Positions 1 through 7,006 of a stretch of DNA of 24,033 nucleotides are shown piece after piece (positions within the stretch are counted from its first letter, which is position 1; every line of letters starts with the position of its first letter). Source of the DNA: Coprococcus sp. (lineage in GTDB: Bacteria; Bacillota; Clostridia; Lachnospirales; Lachnospiraceae); contig JAEDGW010000030.1 of NCBI GenBank assembly GCA_016297325.1, positions 1 to 24,033 of the forward strand, in the 5' to 3' direction. Below the pieces are notes generated by a model. The model searched no databases. It was not told where the DNA came from and saw only the letters and a program-made list of their open reading frames with translations. The position numbers and the translations under genes are program-made.

Positions 1-54
1 ACCTTGAAAATGCTGGAGTCAGAGTCCAGTGCCTTACCATTTGGCGATAGCCCA
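1..54 (-). tRNA. tRNA-Gln (anticodon CTG), partial
   Basis: The minus strand starting at 54 reads TGGGCTATCGCC, then a D-arm with AAATGGTAAGGC, then an anticodon arm with stem CTGGA/TCCAG and loop CTCTGAC. The anticodon CTG (plus-strand 20-22) decodes CAG. The variable region begins near 10, but the T-arm and acceptor 3' end lie outside the window. The sequence strongly resembles bacterial tRNA-Gln. A near-consensus promoter sits just upstream at 72-100. Confidence 0.93.
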
Positions 55-71
55 TTGCCTCAACAAATGAT

Positions 72-100
72 ATTATATACAAACCGGTCTAATAATGCAA
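72..100 (-). promoter_or_regulatory. Promoter of the tRNA-Gln transcript
   Basis: On the minus strand TTGCAT (100-95) is separated by exactly 17 bases from TATAAT (77-72). Transcription would start about 65, some 11 bases before the mature tRNA 5' end. This is a good vegetative sigma-A promoter pointing out of the window's left edge. Confidence 0.8.
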
Positions 101-194
101 GCTTTTTTTTCAAAAATTTCAAAAAAATTTTATCAGGTGTAGTTGAATATGGAAAATGCTAGTATTTATGCGGCTTGACAGAAATAACTGGCTC

Positions 195-223
195 TTGCGG
201 TGGACAAAAAAATAGAGTATAAA
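195..223 (+). promoter_or_regulatory. Probable sigma-A promoter for the thioesterase operon
   Basis: TTGCGG (195-200), a 17-base spacer and TATAAA (218-223) give a predicted start near 229-231. This leaves a leader of about 65 bases, which contains strong inverted repeats. A TTGACA at 175-180 has no matching -10 at usable spacing. Confidence 0.5.
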
Positions 224-236
224 TGTATAGTAGACT

Positions 237-290
237 GGCAATCTATCAGGCAGTGAGTCAGATTGCCGTGTATAATCTGCGATAGGAGAG
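237..290 (+). promoter_or_regulatory. Leader with two mutually exclusive hairpins before the thioesterase
   Basis: Fold A pairs GGCAATCT (237-244) with AGATTGCC (260-267), a perfect 8-bp stem with a 15-base loop. Fold B pairs CTATC plus GCAG (243-247 and 250-253, AG bulged) with CTGC-GATAG (277-285), nine pairs. The two share bases 243-244 and cannot nest. The 3' arm of fold B runs into the first bases of the ribosome site AGGAGAG (284-290). All of this is visible in the sequence. That it is a translational switch is inference. Confidence 0.45.
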
Positions 291-295
291 ATTGA

Positions 296-1009
296 ATGTA
301 TTCGTATGATGCGATAGTTAGATATAGTGAGACCGGCGGCAGGAAAGAGTCGAACATGGCATCTATGGCCAATTATTTTCAGGACTGTGCCATACTGCAG
401 TCGGAGGATGTGGGGATAGGACTTGATTATCTTGCAGAACACCACAGAGCCTGGTTTCTGATATCATGGCAGATAGAGGTAGATCGATATCCTGCCATGG
501 GTGAGAAGATAAAAGTGCGTACCTGGGCGTATGACTTTAAGGCTTCTCTGGGATTCAGGAATATAGATATTCTGGACGAGGATGGTGTCAGGATCGTCAA
601 GGCTGCATCCATATGGAGTTATGTGGACACTGAGACCTTGCGACCTGTAAGGATCGATGAGGAGGTATCTGCGGCTTATCCGATGGAGCCGGCGATAGAC
701 ATGGAGTATGCTCCGAGAAAGATAAAGCTGTTTGAAGACCATGAGATGGTCGACACCAGAAAGGTCATGCAGTACCAGATAGATTCGAATAATCACATGA
801 ACAATGAAGCCTATATAGCTTTGGCGCAGGAATATGTGGAAGATATATCGGCTATCAAAGCTGTGAGAGCTGAATATAAGATGCAATATGTGAAAGATGA
901 TGTTATAGTAGTTAAGAGAGCACAGGAGGGCAATCTGCTGCAGATACTTTTGTGCGATGAGAATTCTGTCATCAAATGTGTGGTGCAGTTTGAATTGGAA
1001 TGTAACTGA
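296..1009 (+). CDS. Acyl-ACP thioesterase (FatA/FatB family)
   Basis: This 237-residue protein is probably a cytosolic double-hotdog acyl-[acyl carrier protein] thioesterase, which ends fatty acid synthesis by hydrolysing acyl-ACP to free fatty acid. The first hotdog covers about 1-125, with a YSETGGRKESNMASMANYFQ-type start and a WQIEVDRYPAMGEKIKVRTW strand region. The second begins near 145 and carries D163-x-N165-x-H167-M-N169-N170, the family's signature and active-site loop. The length is typical of bacterial members. The start is set by AGGAGAG at 284-290, five bases ahead of ATG 296. It heads a run of same-strand genes to 3504; the next gene begins 45 bases later. Acyl-chain preference cannot be read from sequence. 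The family assignment is firm; physiological role is inferred. Confidence 0.88.
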   Translation: MYSYDAIVRYSETGGRKESNMASMANYFQDCAILQSEDVGIGLDYLAEHHRAWFLISWQIEVDRYPAMGEKIKVRTWAYDFKASLGFRNIDILDEDGVRIVKAASIWSYVDTETLRPVRIDEEVSAAYPMEPAIDMEYAPRKIKLFEDHEMVDTRKVMQYQIDSNNHMNNEAYIALAQEYVEDISAIKAVRAEYKMQYVKDDVIVVKRAQEGNLLQILLCDENSVIKCVVQFELECN

Positions 1010-1054
1010 TACAGCATATGAGACAGGATAATAAAATAAGAGGACGGTAAGACT

Positions 1055-2095
1055 ATGATAAAGATTGGTGAATGGAACGACCTGACAGTTCGCAGGGAAA
1101 AAGAATTTGGAGTATATCTTGGATGTGATGACGATGACAGGGAGGTGCTGCTCCCAAGGAAACAGGTCCACAAGTCGACCAGGATAGGAGACAAGATCTC
1201 TGCATTTATATACAGGGATTCAGATGACAGGCTTATAGCAACGGTGAATGTTCCATATATAACTATGGGAAAGATGGCAGTCCTTAGATGCGCTGGTACT
1301 ACAAAGATAGGCGCATTCATGGATTGGGGACTTGAGAAGGATATACTGCTTCCATTTAAAGAACAGACCGGACCTGTCAGAGAGGGCAGGGAATATCTGG
1401 TCAGGATGTATGCGGATAAGTCTGAGAGACTGTGTGTATCCATGAAGGTATACGATTATCTCAGCTGCGACAGTCCGTACAAACAGGGCGACGAGATCAG
1501 TGGTATCGTCATAGAATACAGCCAAGAATATGGGGCATTTGTAGCTGTTGATGACAAATATTCTGCACTCATACCAAAGAAGGAGCTGCACAGCACAATA
1601 TATGCGGGTGACAGGATAAATGGCCGTGTTGCCGCAGTAAGGGATGATGGCAAGCTCAATCTGACACTTCAGAAACCGATAAAGATGCAGATCAGGGAGA
1701 ACGCAGATATGGTATACAATATCATACAGTCATATGACGGCGTGCTTCCATTTAATGACAAGGCGGATGCAAGTGTCATAGAGAAAGAATTTGGAATAAG
1801 CAAGAGAGCGTTCAAGACCGCTGTTGGAAAACTTCTCAAGGACGGTCAGATCAGGATCACAGAGAAGACAATAGAGGTTCTCACAGAGGAAGAGAGAGCA
1901 GAACTTGCGAAAAATGGTACGACAAAGGAAGATGTGGTAAGAAGAAGTTCCAGACCTGAAAAGGTGAAGAATCCGCAGAACACAACAGATGTCAGAAAAG
2001 GAAAAGTCAAATTTACGAGAAGTTCAGGTGGAAGACGCAACAACAGGCGTGCCATGTTAGAAGAGCTCAACAGGGACTCTGATGGAGAAGATTAG
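1055..2095 (+). CDS. cvfB: CvfB/YitL-like S1 RNA-binding protein
   Basis: A 346-residue cytosolic protein with the CvfB arrangement: three S1-type OB folds at about 1-65, 70-132 and 142-207, then a winged-helix domain at about 217-277 (GISKRAFKTAVGKLLKDGQI lies at 247-266). CvfB of Staphylococcus binds RNA and affects virulence gene expression; B. subtilis YitL is the related protein. Typical members are near 280-300 residues. This one adds about 60 residues of hydrophilic, Arg/Lys-rich tail (about 286-346) that looks disordered and could give extra nucleic-acid contact. A GAGGACGG ribosome site precedes ATG 1055. It is probably co-transcribed with the thioesterase. RNA target unknown. Confidence 0.85.
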   Translation: MIKIGEWNDLTVRREKEFGVYLGCDDDDREVLLPRKQVHKSTRIGDKISAFIYRDSDDRLIATVNVPYITMGKMAVLRCAGTTKIGAFMDWGLEKDILLPFKEQTGPVREGREYLVRMYADKSERLCVSMKVYDYLSCDSPYKQGDEISGIVIEYSQEYGAFVAVDDKYSALIPKKELHSTIYAGDRINGRVAAVRDDGKLNLTLQKPIKMQIRENADMVYNIIQSYDGVLPFNDKADASVIEKEFGISKRAFKTAVGKLLKDGQIRITEKTIEVLTEEERAELAKNGTTKEDVVRRSSRPEKVKNPQNTTDVRKGKVKFTRSSGGRRNNRRAMLEELNRDSDGED

Positions 2096-2180
2096 ATCAG
2101 AGGAAACAATATATATTGTAATGTAGGAATTGACAAAACTGCTTTATAATTAAAGCTGGGAAATAAGGAGGAATATATTT

Positions 2181-2561
2181 ATGAAGACAATAATCAGTAC
2201 ACCAAAGGCACCGGCAGCAATAGGACCATATTCACAGGCTGTAACTGTAAATGGAATGTTGTTCACATCAGGTATGATCCCAATTGATCCTGAGACAAAT
2301 ACACTTGTACAGGGTGACGTGGAAGTTCAGGCGAGACAGGCCATTGGCAATCTGAAGAACCTCGTTGAGGCTTCTGGTTCATCTATGGATAAGGTTGTAA
2401 AGACTACAGTGTTTATCAAGAACATGGATGATTTTGGCAAGATAAATGATGTGTACAAAGAGTTTTTCACAGGTGATTTCCCAGCGCGTTCATGTGTTGA
2501 AGTTGCAAGACTTCCTAAGGACGTCCTCATCGAGATCGAGGCAGTGGCTGTAGTAGATTAA
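2181..2561 (+). CDS. ridA: RidA family enamine/imine deaminase
   Basis: At 126 residues this is a full-length RidA (YjgF/YER057c/UK114) protein. It is a cytosolic trimeric enzyme that hydrolyses reactive 2-aminoacrylate-type enamines made by PLP enzymes such as threonine or serine dehydratase. Visible signatures are the N-terminal GPYSQA (15-20), the TSGMIPIDP segment, and the C-terminal block PARSCVEVARLPKDVLIEIE (101-120). In that block R103 matches the catalytic arginine that binds the substrate carboxylate. The start is fixed by AAGGAGG at 2165-2171, nine bases before ATG. A TATAAT at 2145-2150 may be a -10, but no -35 is correctly spaced. The protease gene follows only four bases after the stop, so the two are likely co-translated. 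Confidence 0.95.
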   Translation: MKTIISTPKAPAAIGPYSQAVTVNGMLFTSGMIPIDPETNTLVQGDVEVQARQAIGNLKNLVEASGSSMDKVVKTTVFIKNMDDFGKINDVYKEFFTGDFPARSCVEVARLPKDVLIEIEAVAVVD

Positions 2562-2565
2562 TTGT

Positions 2566-3504
2566 ATGAAGATATCTGAAGAACAGAAAAAGATAAACCG
2601 TGCATCCTGGTTCTTTATGGCACTTGTGGTGGTCTACATCCTTGTGGTGATATTGCTTAGGATCACGGGACTTGGAGATTCCATAACCATGGTTCAGAAT
2701 GTCATACTCAGTCAGAGTATGATATTCGTTCCTACTATTGTGTATATCGTTCTGACCAGATGCAGTATCAGAGAGACTTTGAGGCTCAGACTCACACATT
2801 GGGCTATGATATTGCTTGTACCAGTGTTTGTGATCGCATTAGAGCCGCTGATGACACTTATAAATGCTCTGAGTCTTATGTGGGTTGAAAGCGGCACGGA
2901 GCAGATATCGACAGATCTGCTGGCAAATCATCCGTTATGGGTATCATTGCTGCTCGCGGCAGTCACACCTGCGGTGGTGGAGGAACTTGCATACAGAGGA
3001 GTTGTCCTTGGCACGTTCCGACATTCCAACAGGTTATGGGCGATCATCACATCCGGATTTTTGTTTGGTGTGATGCATATGAATTTCAATCAGATGGCAT
3101 ATGCCATTGTTCTTGGAATTATGTTTGGACTTCTTGCTGAAGCCACGGGAAGTATCTTCTCGACCATGTATGCACATTTTTGTTTCAATGGTATATCGGT
3201 ACTTCTCGGCTATGTGGCATGGCATATAGGGCCTCTGCGTGATGCCATGGAACAATCGATGGAACAGGGAAGCAGCACAGCGGATCTCAGACAGACGGTG
3301 TCTATGCTTGTTTCACCGGCAGTGATCGGATTGCTTATAGCCGTTGCCATACTGTATAGCTTGTCTGTTTTAAATGGCAGAAAAGAGAAGTTTACGGGAC
3401 TGTTCAGGAAGCAGGCCAGAACAACAAGGATCATATCAGTGCCTCTTGTTGTCACAGTATGTGTATGTATAGGGCTTATGGTATTTTTTGAAGTTGCATA
3501 TTGA
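2566..3504 (+). CDS. CPBP family intramembrane metalloprotease
   Basis: A 312-residue multi-pass membrane protein of the CPBP (CAAX protease and bacteriocin-processing, ABI) family, whose members cleave within or near the membrane. The three catalytic motifs are intact: E139-E140-x3-R144 (EELAYRG), H171 in FGVMHMNFNQ, and H204-x3-N208 (AHFCFNG). About eight hydrophobic segments are visible, for example 15-32, 47-63, 79-100, 124-137, 158-172, 178-192, 272-290 and the C-terminal 293-310. ATG 2566 lies four bases after the ridA stop with no convincing Shine-Dalgarno site, so translation probably depends on coupling to ridA. No bacteriocin peptide, radical SAM maturase or prenylation substrate lies nearby, so its substrate is unknown. 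Confidence 0.88.
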   Translation: MKISEEQKKINRASWFFMALVVVYILVVILLRITGLGDSITMVQNVILSQSMIFVPTIVYIVLTRCSIRETLRLRLTHWAMILLVPVFVIALEPLMTLINALSLMWVESGTEQISTDLLANHPLWVSLLLAAVTPAVVEELAYRGVVLGTFRHSNRLWAIITSGFLFGVMHMNFNQMAYAIVLGIMFGLLAEATGSIFSTMYAHFCFNGISVLLGYVAWHIGPLRDAMEQSMEQGSSTADLRQTVSMLVSPAVIGLLIAVAILYSLSVLNGRKEKFTGLFRKQARTTRIISVPLVVTVCVCIGLMVFFEVAY

Positions 3505-3516
3505 TAGAATAAGAAA

Positions 3517-3564
3517 ACAGCTCCCATGGAGTGGCTGCGGAATGCGGCTTTCCATGGGGGCTGT
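3517..3564 (-). terminator. Terminator between convergent genes (best on the minus strand)
   Basis: ACAGCTCCCATGGA (3517-3530) pairs with TCCATGGGGGCTGT (3551-3564), giving 14 pairs including one G-U, with a 20-base loop. Read on the minus strand the stem is followed by TTTTCTTATTC, so it terminates the DUF378 gene. On the plus strand the 3' flank is not T-rich, so it would be weaker for the protease gene. Confidence 0.65.
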
Positions 3565-3605
3565 CTGTGCATATGGGCAGTGCCATGTGATTTGGCGGAT
3601 GCCGG

Positions 3606-3806
3606 TTAATGGTCCTTGTCCAGGAACCAATAGAAAGATATTGTGTACAGACCTGCTACACCGACCAGAGTATAGATGATTCTGGAGAATGCAGTTCCGG
3701 TTCCGAATATGCCGTCTACGATGTTGTAACTGAACAAACCTATGATGCCCCATACTATCGCACCGATTATGGTGAGAGTGAGACAGATACAATTGAGTGT
3801 TTTCAT
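3606..3806 (-). CDS. DUF378 (YuzA-like) small membrane protein
   Basis: A 66-residue integral membrane protein. Two hydrophobic helices (about 7-27 and 42-62) flank a short loop. The pattern of NxxxLxLxIIGAIxWGxIGLF near the start and a second helix with YxLVGxAGLY is that of DUF378, a family of unknown function found mainly in Firmicutes. The start at 3806 is chosen because GGAGGT lies six bases upstream; a longer frame from 3887 lacks a ribosome site and adds a charged, unrelated N-terminus. It is transcribed alone, divergent from the arsR-type gene. TTTACAGTAAA at 3858-3868 is a perfect 11-base dyad in the intergenic region. A possible -10 TATACT lies at 3848-3843 without a clear -35. Confidence 0.8.
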   Translation of the reverse strand: MKTLNCICLTLTIIGAIVWGIIGLFSYNIVDGIFGTGTAFSRIIYTLVGVAGLYTISFYWFLDKDH

Positions 3807-3898
3807 TTTGACCTCCAAAAAATCGCGCATTTTGTGCACGTTAGTATAATGTAGTTGTTTACAGTAAAAAACTTTTTTATTCACCAAATTCGTTTAAC

Positions 3899-3927
3899 TT
3901 GACATAAAACTGGCTATGTAGTACATT
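3899..3927 (+). promoter_or_regulatory. Promoter of the ArsR/SmtB-HAD operon
   Basis: A perfect TTGACA (3899-3904) is followed after 17 bases by TACATT (3922-3927). The predicted start, about 3933-3935, falls inside the inverted repeat at 3933-3948, the arrangement expected for repression by the downstream regulator. Confidence 0.7.
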
Positions 3928-3932
3928 TACAT

Positions 3933-3948
3933 TTGAATAGTTGTTCAA
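3933..3948 (+). promoter_or_regulatory. Probable SmtB/CzrA-type operator
   Basis: TTGAA-N6-TTCAA, containing the core TGAA-N6-TTCA seen in known SmtB/CzrA operators, begins five bases after the -10 and covers the predicted transcription start. Together with the regulator encoded 60 bases downstream this supports metal-relieved autorepression. The site is seen; its occupancy is inferred. Confidence 0.65.
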
Positions 3949-4007
3949 GTGACACAAAAGATATAGTGTGTCGTTGGTTTGTTTATGGCGGAAAGGACAG
4001 GATATAT

Positions 4008-4361
4008 ATGGATAAAGAGATAAACGGAGATAGTACAAATATATGTGAACATGCACATATAGATCTGGAAAGCTATGATCTGGACAAATCGGATCTGGGA
4101 GATCTTGCAGAGCTTTTCAAGGTGTTTGGTGATTCGACCAGAATATCGATCATGTTTGCGCTTTTAAAGCATGAGCTCAGCGTGGGCGATATAGCGGACG
4201 CACTTGATATGAATGCTTCGGCGATATCACATCAGCTCAGAGTCCTCAAGCAGGCAAAGCTCATAAAGAGCAGAAGATCTGGCAAGAATATAATATATTC
4301 TCTTGCCGATGAGCATGTGGTCACGATCATAAAGCAGGGTGTGGATCACATTCTTGAGTAG
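4008..4361 (+). CDS. ArsR/SmtB family zinc-type metalloregulator
   Basis: A 117-residue winged-helix repressor. The DNA-binding helices lie in about 56-95 (ELSVGDIADALDMNASAISH, then a basic wing with RRSGKN). The last helix carries D101-x-H103-x10-H114-x2-E117, exactly the alpha-5 zinc site pattern of SmtB. The alpha-3N site is incomplete: the helix-3 cysteine of CadC/SmtB (ELCV) is serine here, although the N-terminus keeps C13, H15 and H17. This points to zinc (or cobalt) rather than cadmium or lead sensing. The start at 4008 follows GGACAGG; a longer reading would begin inside the operator and be untranslatable. A HAD phosphatase follows after 27 bases, and no efflux pump is adjacent, which is unusual. 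Confidence 0.87.
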   Translation: MDKEINGDSTNICEHAHIDLESYDLDKSDLGDLAELFKVFGDSTRISIMFALLKHELSVGDIADALDMNASAISHQLRVLKQAKLIKSRRSGKNIIYSLADEHVVTIIKQGVDHILE

Positions 4362-4388
4362 CAGGAATTTTAGCGTGAGGTATAAATT

Positions 4389-5015
4389 ATGAAAGTAGAA
4401 TCACTTATATTTGATATGGATGGCACGTTGTGGGACAGTGCGGCAAATGTTGCCAGATCATGGTCTGAAGTGCTTGGACGTCAGGATGACATAGACATGG
4501 AGATCACAGAAGCTGATATAAAGGGTGTGATGGGAATGCCGATGGATGCAATAGCTGAGAAGCTGTTTGGTTATCTCTCTAAAGCCAGACAGGAAGAGGT
4601 TATGGATGCGTGTGGCAGTTATGAGAATGACTACCTCAGAAAGCACGGCGGAGAGCTTTATCCTCAGGTGGAGGAGACTCTTGCAGCTTTGTCAAAGTCT
4701 CATAGGCTGTTCATTGTAAGCAACTGCCAGAGCGGCTATATAGAGGCATTTCTTGAGTATTATGGATTTGCAAAATATTTTGTTGATATATTGTGCTGGG
4801 GTGATACCAAGAAGAGCAAAGGTGAGTCCATAAGGATACTGATGGAGAAAAACGGTGTAGAAGATGCAGCTTATGTCGGCGATATACAGGGCGACTGTGA
4901 CAGTGCAAGATATGCCGGGATCAAATTCATCCATGCTGCATATGGATTTGGCAAGGTGGATGACAAGGATGCAGAGATCAAGTCATTTGATGAGCTGCTC
5001 AAGGTTGTAGAATAA
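4389..5015 (+). CDS. HAD family hydrolase (phosphoglycolate phosphatase-like)
   Basis: A 208-residue cytosolic HAD phosphatase with a C1-type helical cap at about 16-85. All four HAD motifs are present: D9-x-D11 in FDMDGTLWD (nucleophile and acid/base), S111 in IVSNC, K144 in KKSKGES, and D165/D169 in VGDIQGD. The overall form resembles phosphoglycolate phosphatase/beta-phosphoglucomutase relatives, but substrate cannot be called. A GTGAGGT ribosome site stands eight bases before ATG. It follows the ArsR-type regulator by 27 bases with no terminator between, so it is expected to be in the same zinc-responsive transcript. Transcription ends in the stem at 5072-5138. Confidence 0.9.
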   Translation: MKVESLIFDMDGTLWDSAANVARSWSEVLGRQDDIDMEITEADIKGVMGMPMDAIAEKLFGYLSKARQEEVMDACGSYENDYLRKHGGELYPQVEETLAALSKSHRLFIVSNCQSGYIEAFLEYYGFAKYFVDILCWGDTKKSKGESIRILMEKNGVEDAAYVGDIQGDCDSARYAGIKFIHAAYGFGKVDDKDAEIKSFDELLKVVE

Positions 5016-5071
5016 TATATAGCGGTTTTATACGCTGGTGTAATATCGTTTTACACTTTTAAATACAGATA

Positions 5072-5138
5072 AAAATCGCCTGGATACTCTGTGGTATGTG
5101 TTCGGAATCCGTATACATATAAGTATCCAGGCGATTTT
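5072..5138. terminator. Strong bidirectional terminator
   Basis: A perfect 17-bp stem, AAAATCGCCTGGATACT (5072-5088) with AGTATCCAGGCGATTTT (5122-5138), closes a 33-base loop holding a further small stem (CGG-AAT-CCG). T-runs lie at the 3' side on both strands. It serves both the HAD gene (+) and pyrG (-). A weaker hairpin with a TTTT tail (5038-5060) precedes it. Confidence 0.85.
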
Positions 5139-5172
5139 ATTATATATGATCGTCTATGTTGTATGTCTTTAT

Positions 5173-6789
5173 CTAATTGCCCTGGTGCTCAAGTGATGCC
5201 GCTACAAATCCCTTGAAAAGAGGATGTGGTTTGTTTGGCCTTGACTTGAATTCCGGATGTGCCTGGGTTCCGATGAACCAAGGGTGATCAGGAATCTCTA
5301 TCATCTCAACGATGTGTCCGTCCGGTGACATTCCTACAAGCTGCATTCCTGCGTCGGTGAGAGCCTGACGGTAATCGTTGTTGACTTCATATCTGTGTCT
5401 GTGGCGTTCGTGGATATATTCTGTGCCATAGAGTTTGTAGGACTTGGAGTCCTTTGCAAGTACACATGGGTATGAGCCGAGTCTGAGTGTTCCTCCGAGA
5501 TCTGTGACATCGTGCTGATTTGGCATGATGTGGATGACCTGATGGAATGAATTCGGGTTGAATTCCGAGCTGTGGGCATCTGTGTAGCCGAGCACATCTC
5601 TTGCAAATTCAACTATGGTGAGCTGCATTCCAAGACACAGACCGAGATAAGGAATGTTGTGTGTTCTTGCGTATTTGATGGAGGTTATCATTCCTTCGAT
5701 ACCTCTGTCCCCGAAACCACCCGGAACGAGTATTCCGTCCACATCTCCAAGGATATCATCTACGTTTTCTTCTGTGACAAGCTCTGAGTCTACCCATTTG
5801 ATCTCTACCTCGGCTTTGTTGGCAACGCCTGCGTGCTTAAGAGCTTCGACTACAGATATATAAGCGTCGTGGAGAGATACATACTTTCCGACCAGTGCCA
5901 CCTGAACCTTCTTTGTCGGATGCTTCCATGCATCTATCATGCTTGTCCATTCGTTCCATGCATGCTCCTCAGGTGGAGGGCATTCCATATTGAGACATTC
6001 ACATACTACATCTGCCAGATGCTCCTTCTCCATTGCAAGTGGAACTTCATATAATACATCCACATCCAGATTCTGTATAACGTTCTTGCTAGGAACATTA
6101 CAGAAGAGTGCGATCTTATCCTTTATGCTCTGATCAAGAGGAAGGTCTGAACGGCATACGAGTATGTCAGGCTGTATACCCATTCCCTGAAGATTCTTAA
6201 CACTCGCCTGTGTAGGTTTTGTCTTGATCTCACCTGATGCTTTGAGATAAGGGATGAGTGTTACATGTATCATGATGCAGTTGTTTGGACCAACTTCATG
6301 CTGGAACTGTCTGATAGCCTCGAGGAAAGGCTGGCTTTCTATATCGCCGACGGTTCCACCTATCTCTATGATGGCAACCTCTGTGTCTTTTGCGTCGGGA
6401 TTCCTGTAGAATCTGTCTTTGATCTCGTTGGTGATATGAGGAACTACCTGAACTGTGTGACCGCCAAAGTCTCCGTGACGCTCCTTCTGCAGGATGCTCC
6501 AATATACCTTACCGGTTGTTACATTTGAATTCTTGTTAAGACTTTCATCGATAAAACGCTCATAGTGACCAAGATCAAGATCGGTCTCTGCGCCGTCATC
6601 TGTTACAAATACTTCACCGTGCTGGATAGGGTTCATGGTTCCGGGATCAATGTTGATATATGGATCGAACTTCTGGCTTGTGACTTTGTAGCCTCTCATC
6701 TTGAGAAGACGTCCAAGCGAAGCTGCGGTTATACCTTTACCGAGACCGGATACAACACCTCCAGTGACAAACACATATTTGACTGCCAT
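5173..6789 (-). CDS. pyrG: CTP synthase
   Basis: A 538-residue CTP synthase converts UTP to CTP using ATP and glutamine-derived ammonia, the last step of pyrimidine nucleotide synthesis. The synthetase half (about 1-267) begins with YVFVTGGVVSGLGKGI, whose SGLGKGI (14-20) is the ATP loop; the KTKPTQASVKNLQ segment (189-201) is also typical. The class I glutaminase half (about 295-535) has C385 in LGLCLGMQ and the H511/E513 pair in AHPEF, so the triad is complete. The start at 6789 has GGAGG eight bases upstream; a start five codons earlier would sit on that ribosome site. It is transcribed alone from the promoter at 6831-6859. Confidence 0.98.
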   Translation of the reverse strand: MAVKYVFVTGGVVSGLGKGITAASLGRLLKMRGYKVTSQKFDPYINIDPGTMNPIQHGEVFVTDDGAETDLDLGHYERFIDESLNKNSNVTTGKVYWSILQKERHGDFGGHTVQVVPHITNEIKDRFYRNPDAKDTEVAIIEIGGTVGDIESQPFLEAIRQFQHEVGPNNCIMIHVTLIPYLKASGEIKTKPTQASVKNLQGMGIQPDILVCRSDLPLDQSIKDKIALFCNVPSKNVIQNLDVDVLYEVPLAMEKEHLADVVCECLNMECPPPEEHAWNEWTSMIDAWKHPTKKVQVALVGKYVSLHDAYISVVEALKHAGVANKAEVEIKWVDSELVTEENVDDILGDVDGILVPGGFGDRGIEGMITSIKYARTHNIPYLGLCLGMQLTIVEFARDVLGYTDAHSSEFNPNSFHQVIHIMPNQHDVTDLGGTLRLGSYPCVLAKDSKSYKLYGTEYIHERHRHRYEVNNDYRQALTDAGMQLVGMSPDGHIVEMIEIPDHPWFIGTQAHPEFKSRPNKPHPLFKGFVAASLEHQGN

Positions 6790-6830
6790 AATTATATCCT
6801 CCATAAAACTTCAAAAAACTACATTTACAT

Positions 6831-6859
6831 ATTATAAGCAAGCTATATTTAAAAGTCAA
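6831..6859 (-). promoter_or_regulatory. pyrG promoter
   Basis: On the minus strand TTGACT (6859-6854), 17 bases, TATAAT (6836-6831). The predicted start is about 6824, giving a leader of roughly 35 bases. The start region reads ATGTAAATGTAG, without the GGGC needed for the reiterative-transcription attenuation known for Bacillus and Lactococcus pyrG, and the leader has no terminator. Confidence 0.85.
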
Positions 6860-6958
6860 TTGAGAAAAGCAAGTTAAATATATAAAAAACTTGACAAAAT
6901 TGTGCCGATAGATTAAACATCTTTTTTTTATATTGTCTGTGCTTGCGATGGTCAACTA

Positions 6959-6967
6959 TGGTATTAT
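6959..6967 (+). promoter_or_regulatory. Possible extended -10 promoter for the SbcD-like gene
   Basis: TGGTATTAT is a TGn-extended -10 hexamer placed about 40 bases before ATG 7007. The -35 region is poor. A TTGACA further up (6891-6896, 17 bases before TAAACA) is an alternative. Confidence 0.4.
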
Positions 6968-7006
6968 GATATATATACATATTTTTGGAGCTTACTTGGA
7001 GTTTTT

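Noticed and set aside
175..180. TTGACA near 175 as the thioesterase -35
   Set aside because: Bases 17 further on (198-203) do not resemble a -10. The pair at 195-223 is better.
271..276. TATAAT just before the thioesterase start
   Set aside because: No -35 at proper spacing, and transcription would begin within the ribosome site. It is more likely part of the leader structure.
464..1171. Long antisense frame opposite the thioesterase
   Set aside because: It mirrors a clear gene, has no ribosome site, and its predicted product has no domain features. The same applies to the antisense frames at 811-1443 and 8240-8734.
2130..2150. TTGACA and TATAAT upstream of ridA as a promoter pair
   Set aside because: The spacer is only nine bases, far too short for sigma-A. 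TATAAT may act with another weak -35, but none is evident.
3817..3840. Hairpin plus six-T run before the DUF378 gene as an attenuator
   Set aside because: The predicted transcript would start inside the 5' arm, so the full hairpin would not be made. The stem is only six pairs with one wobble.
3933..4007. Longer ArsR-type protein starting at TTG 3933
   Set aside because: That start would be at the transcription start and within the operator, with no ribosome site. The added residues do not match the family.
6805..7006. Riboswitch or leader element between pyrG and the SbcD-like gene
   Set aside because: The region is AT-rich with promoters for both directions but no stable stem or known motif.
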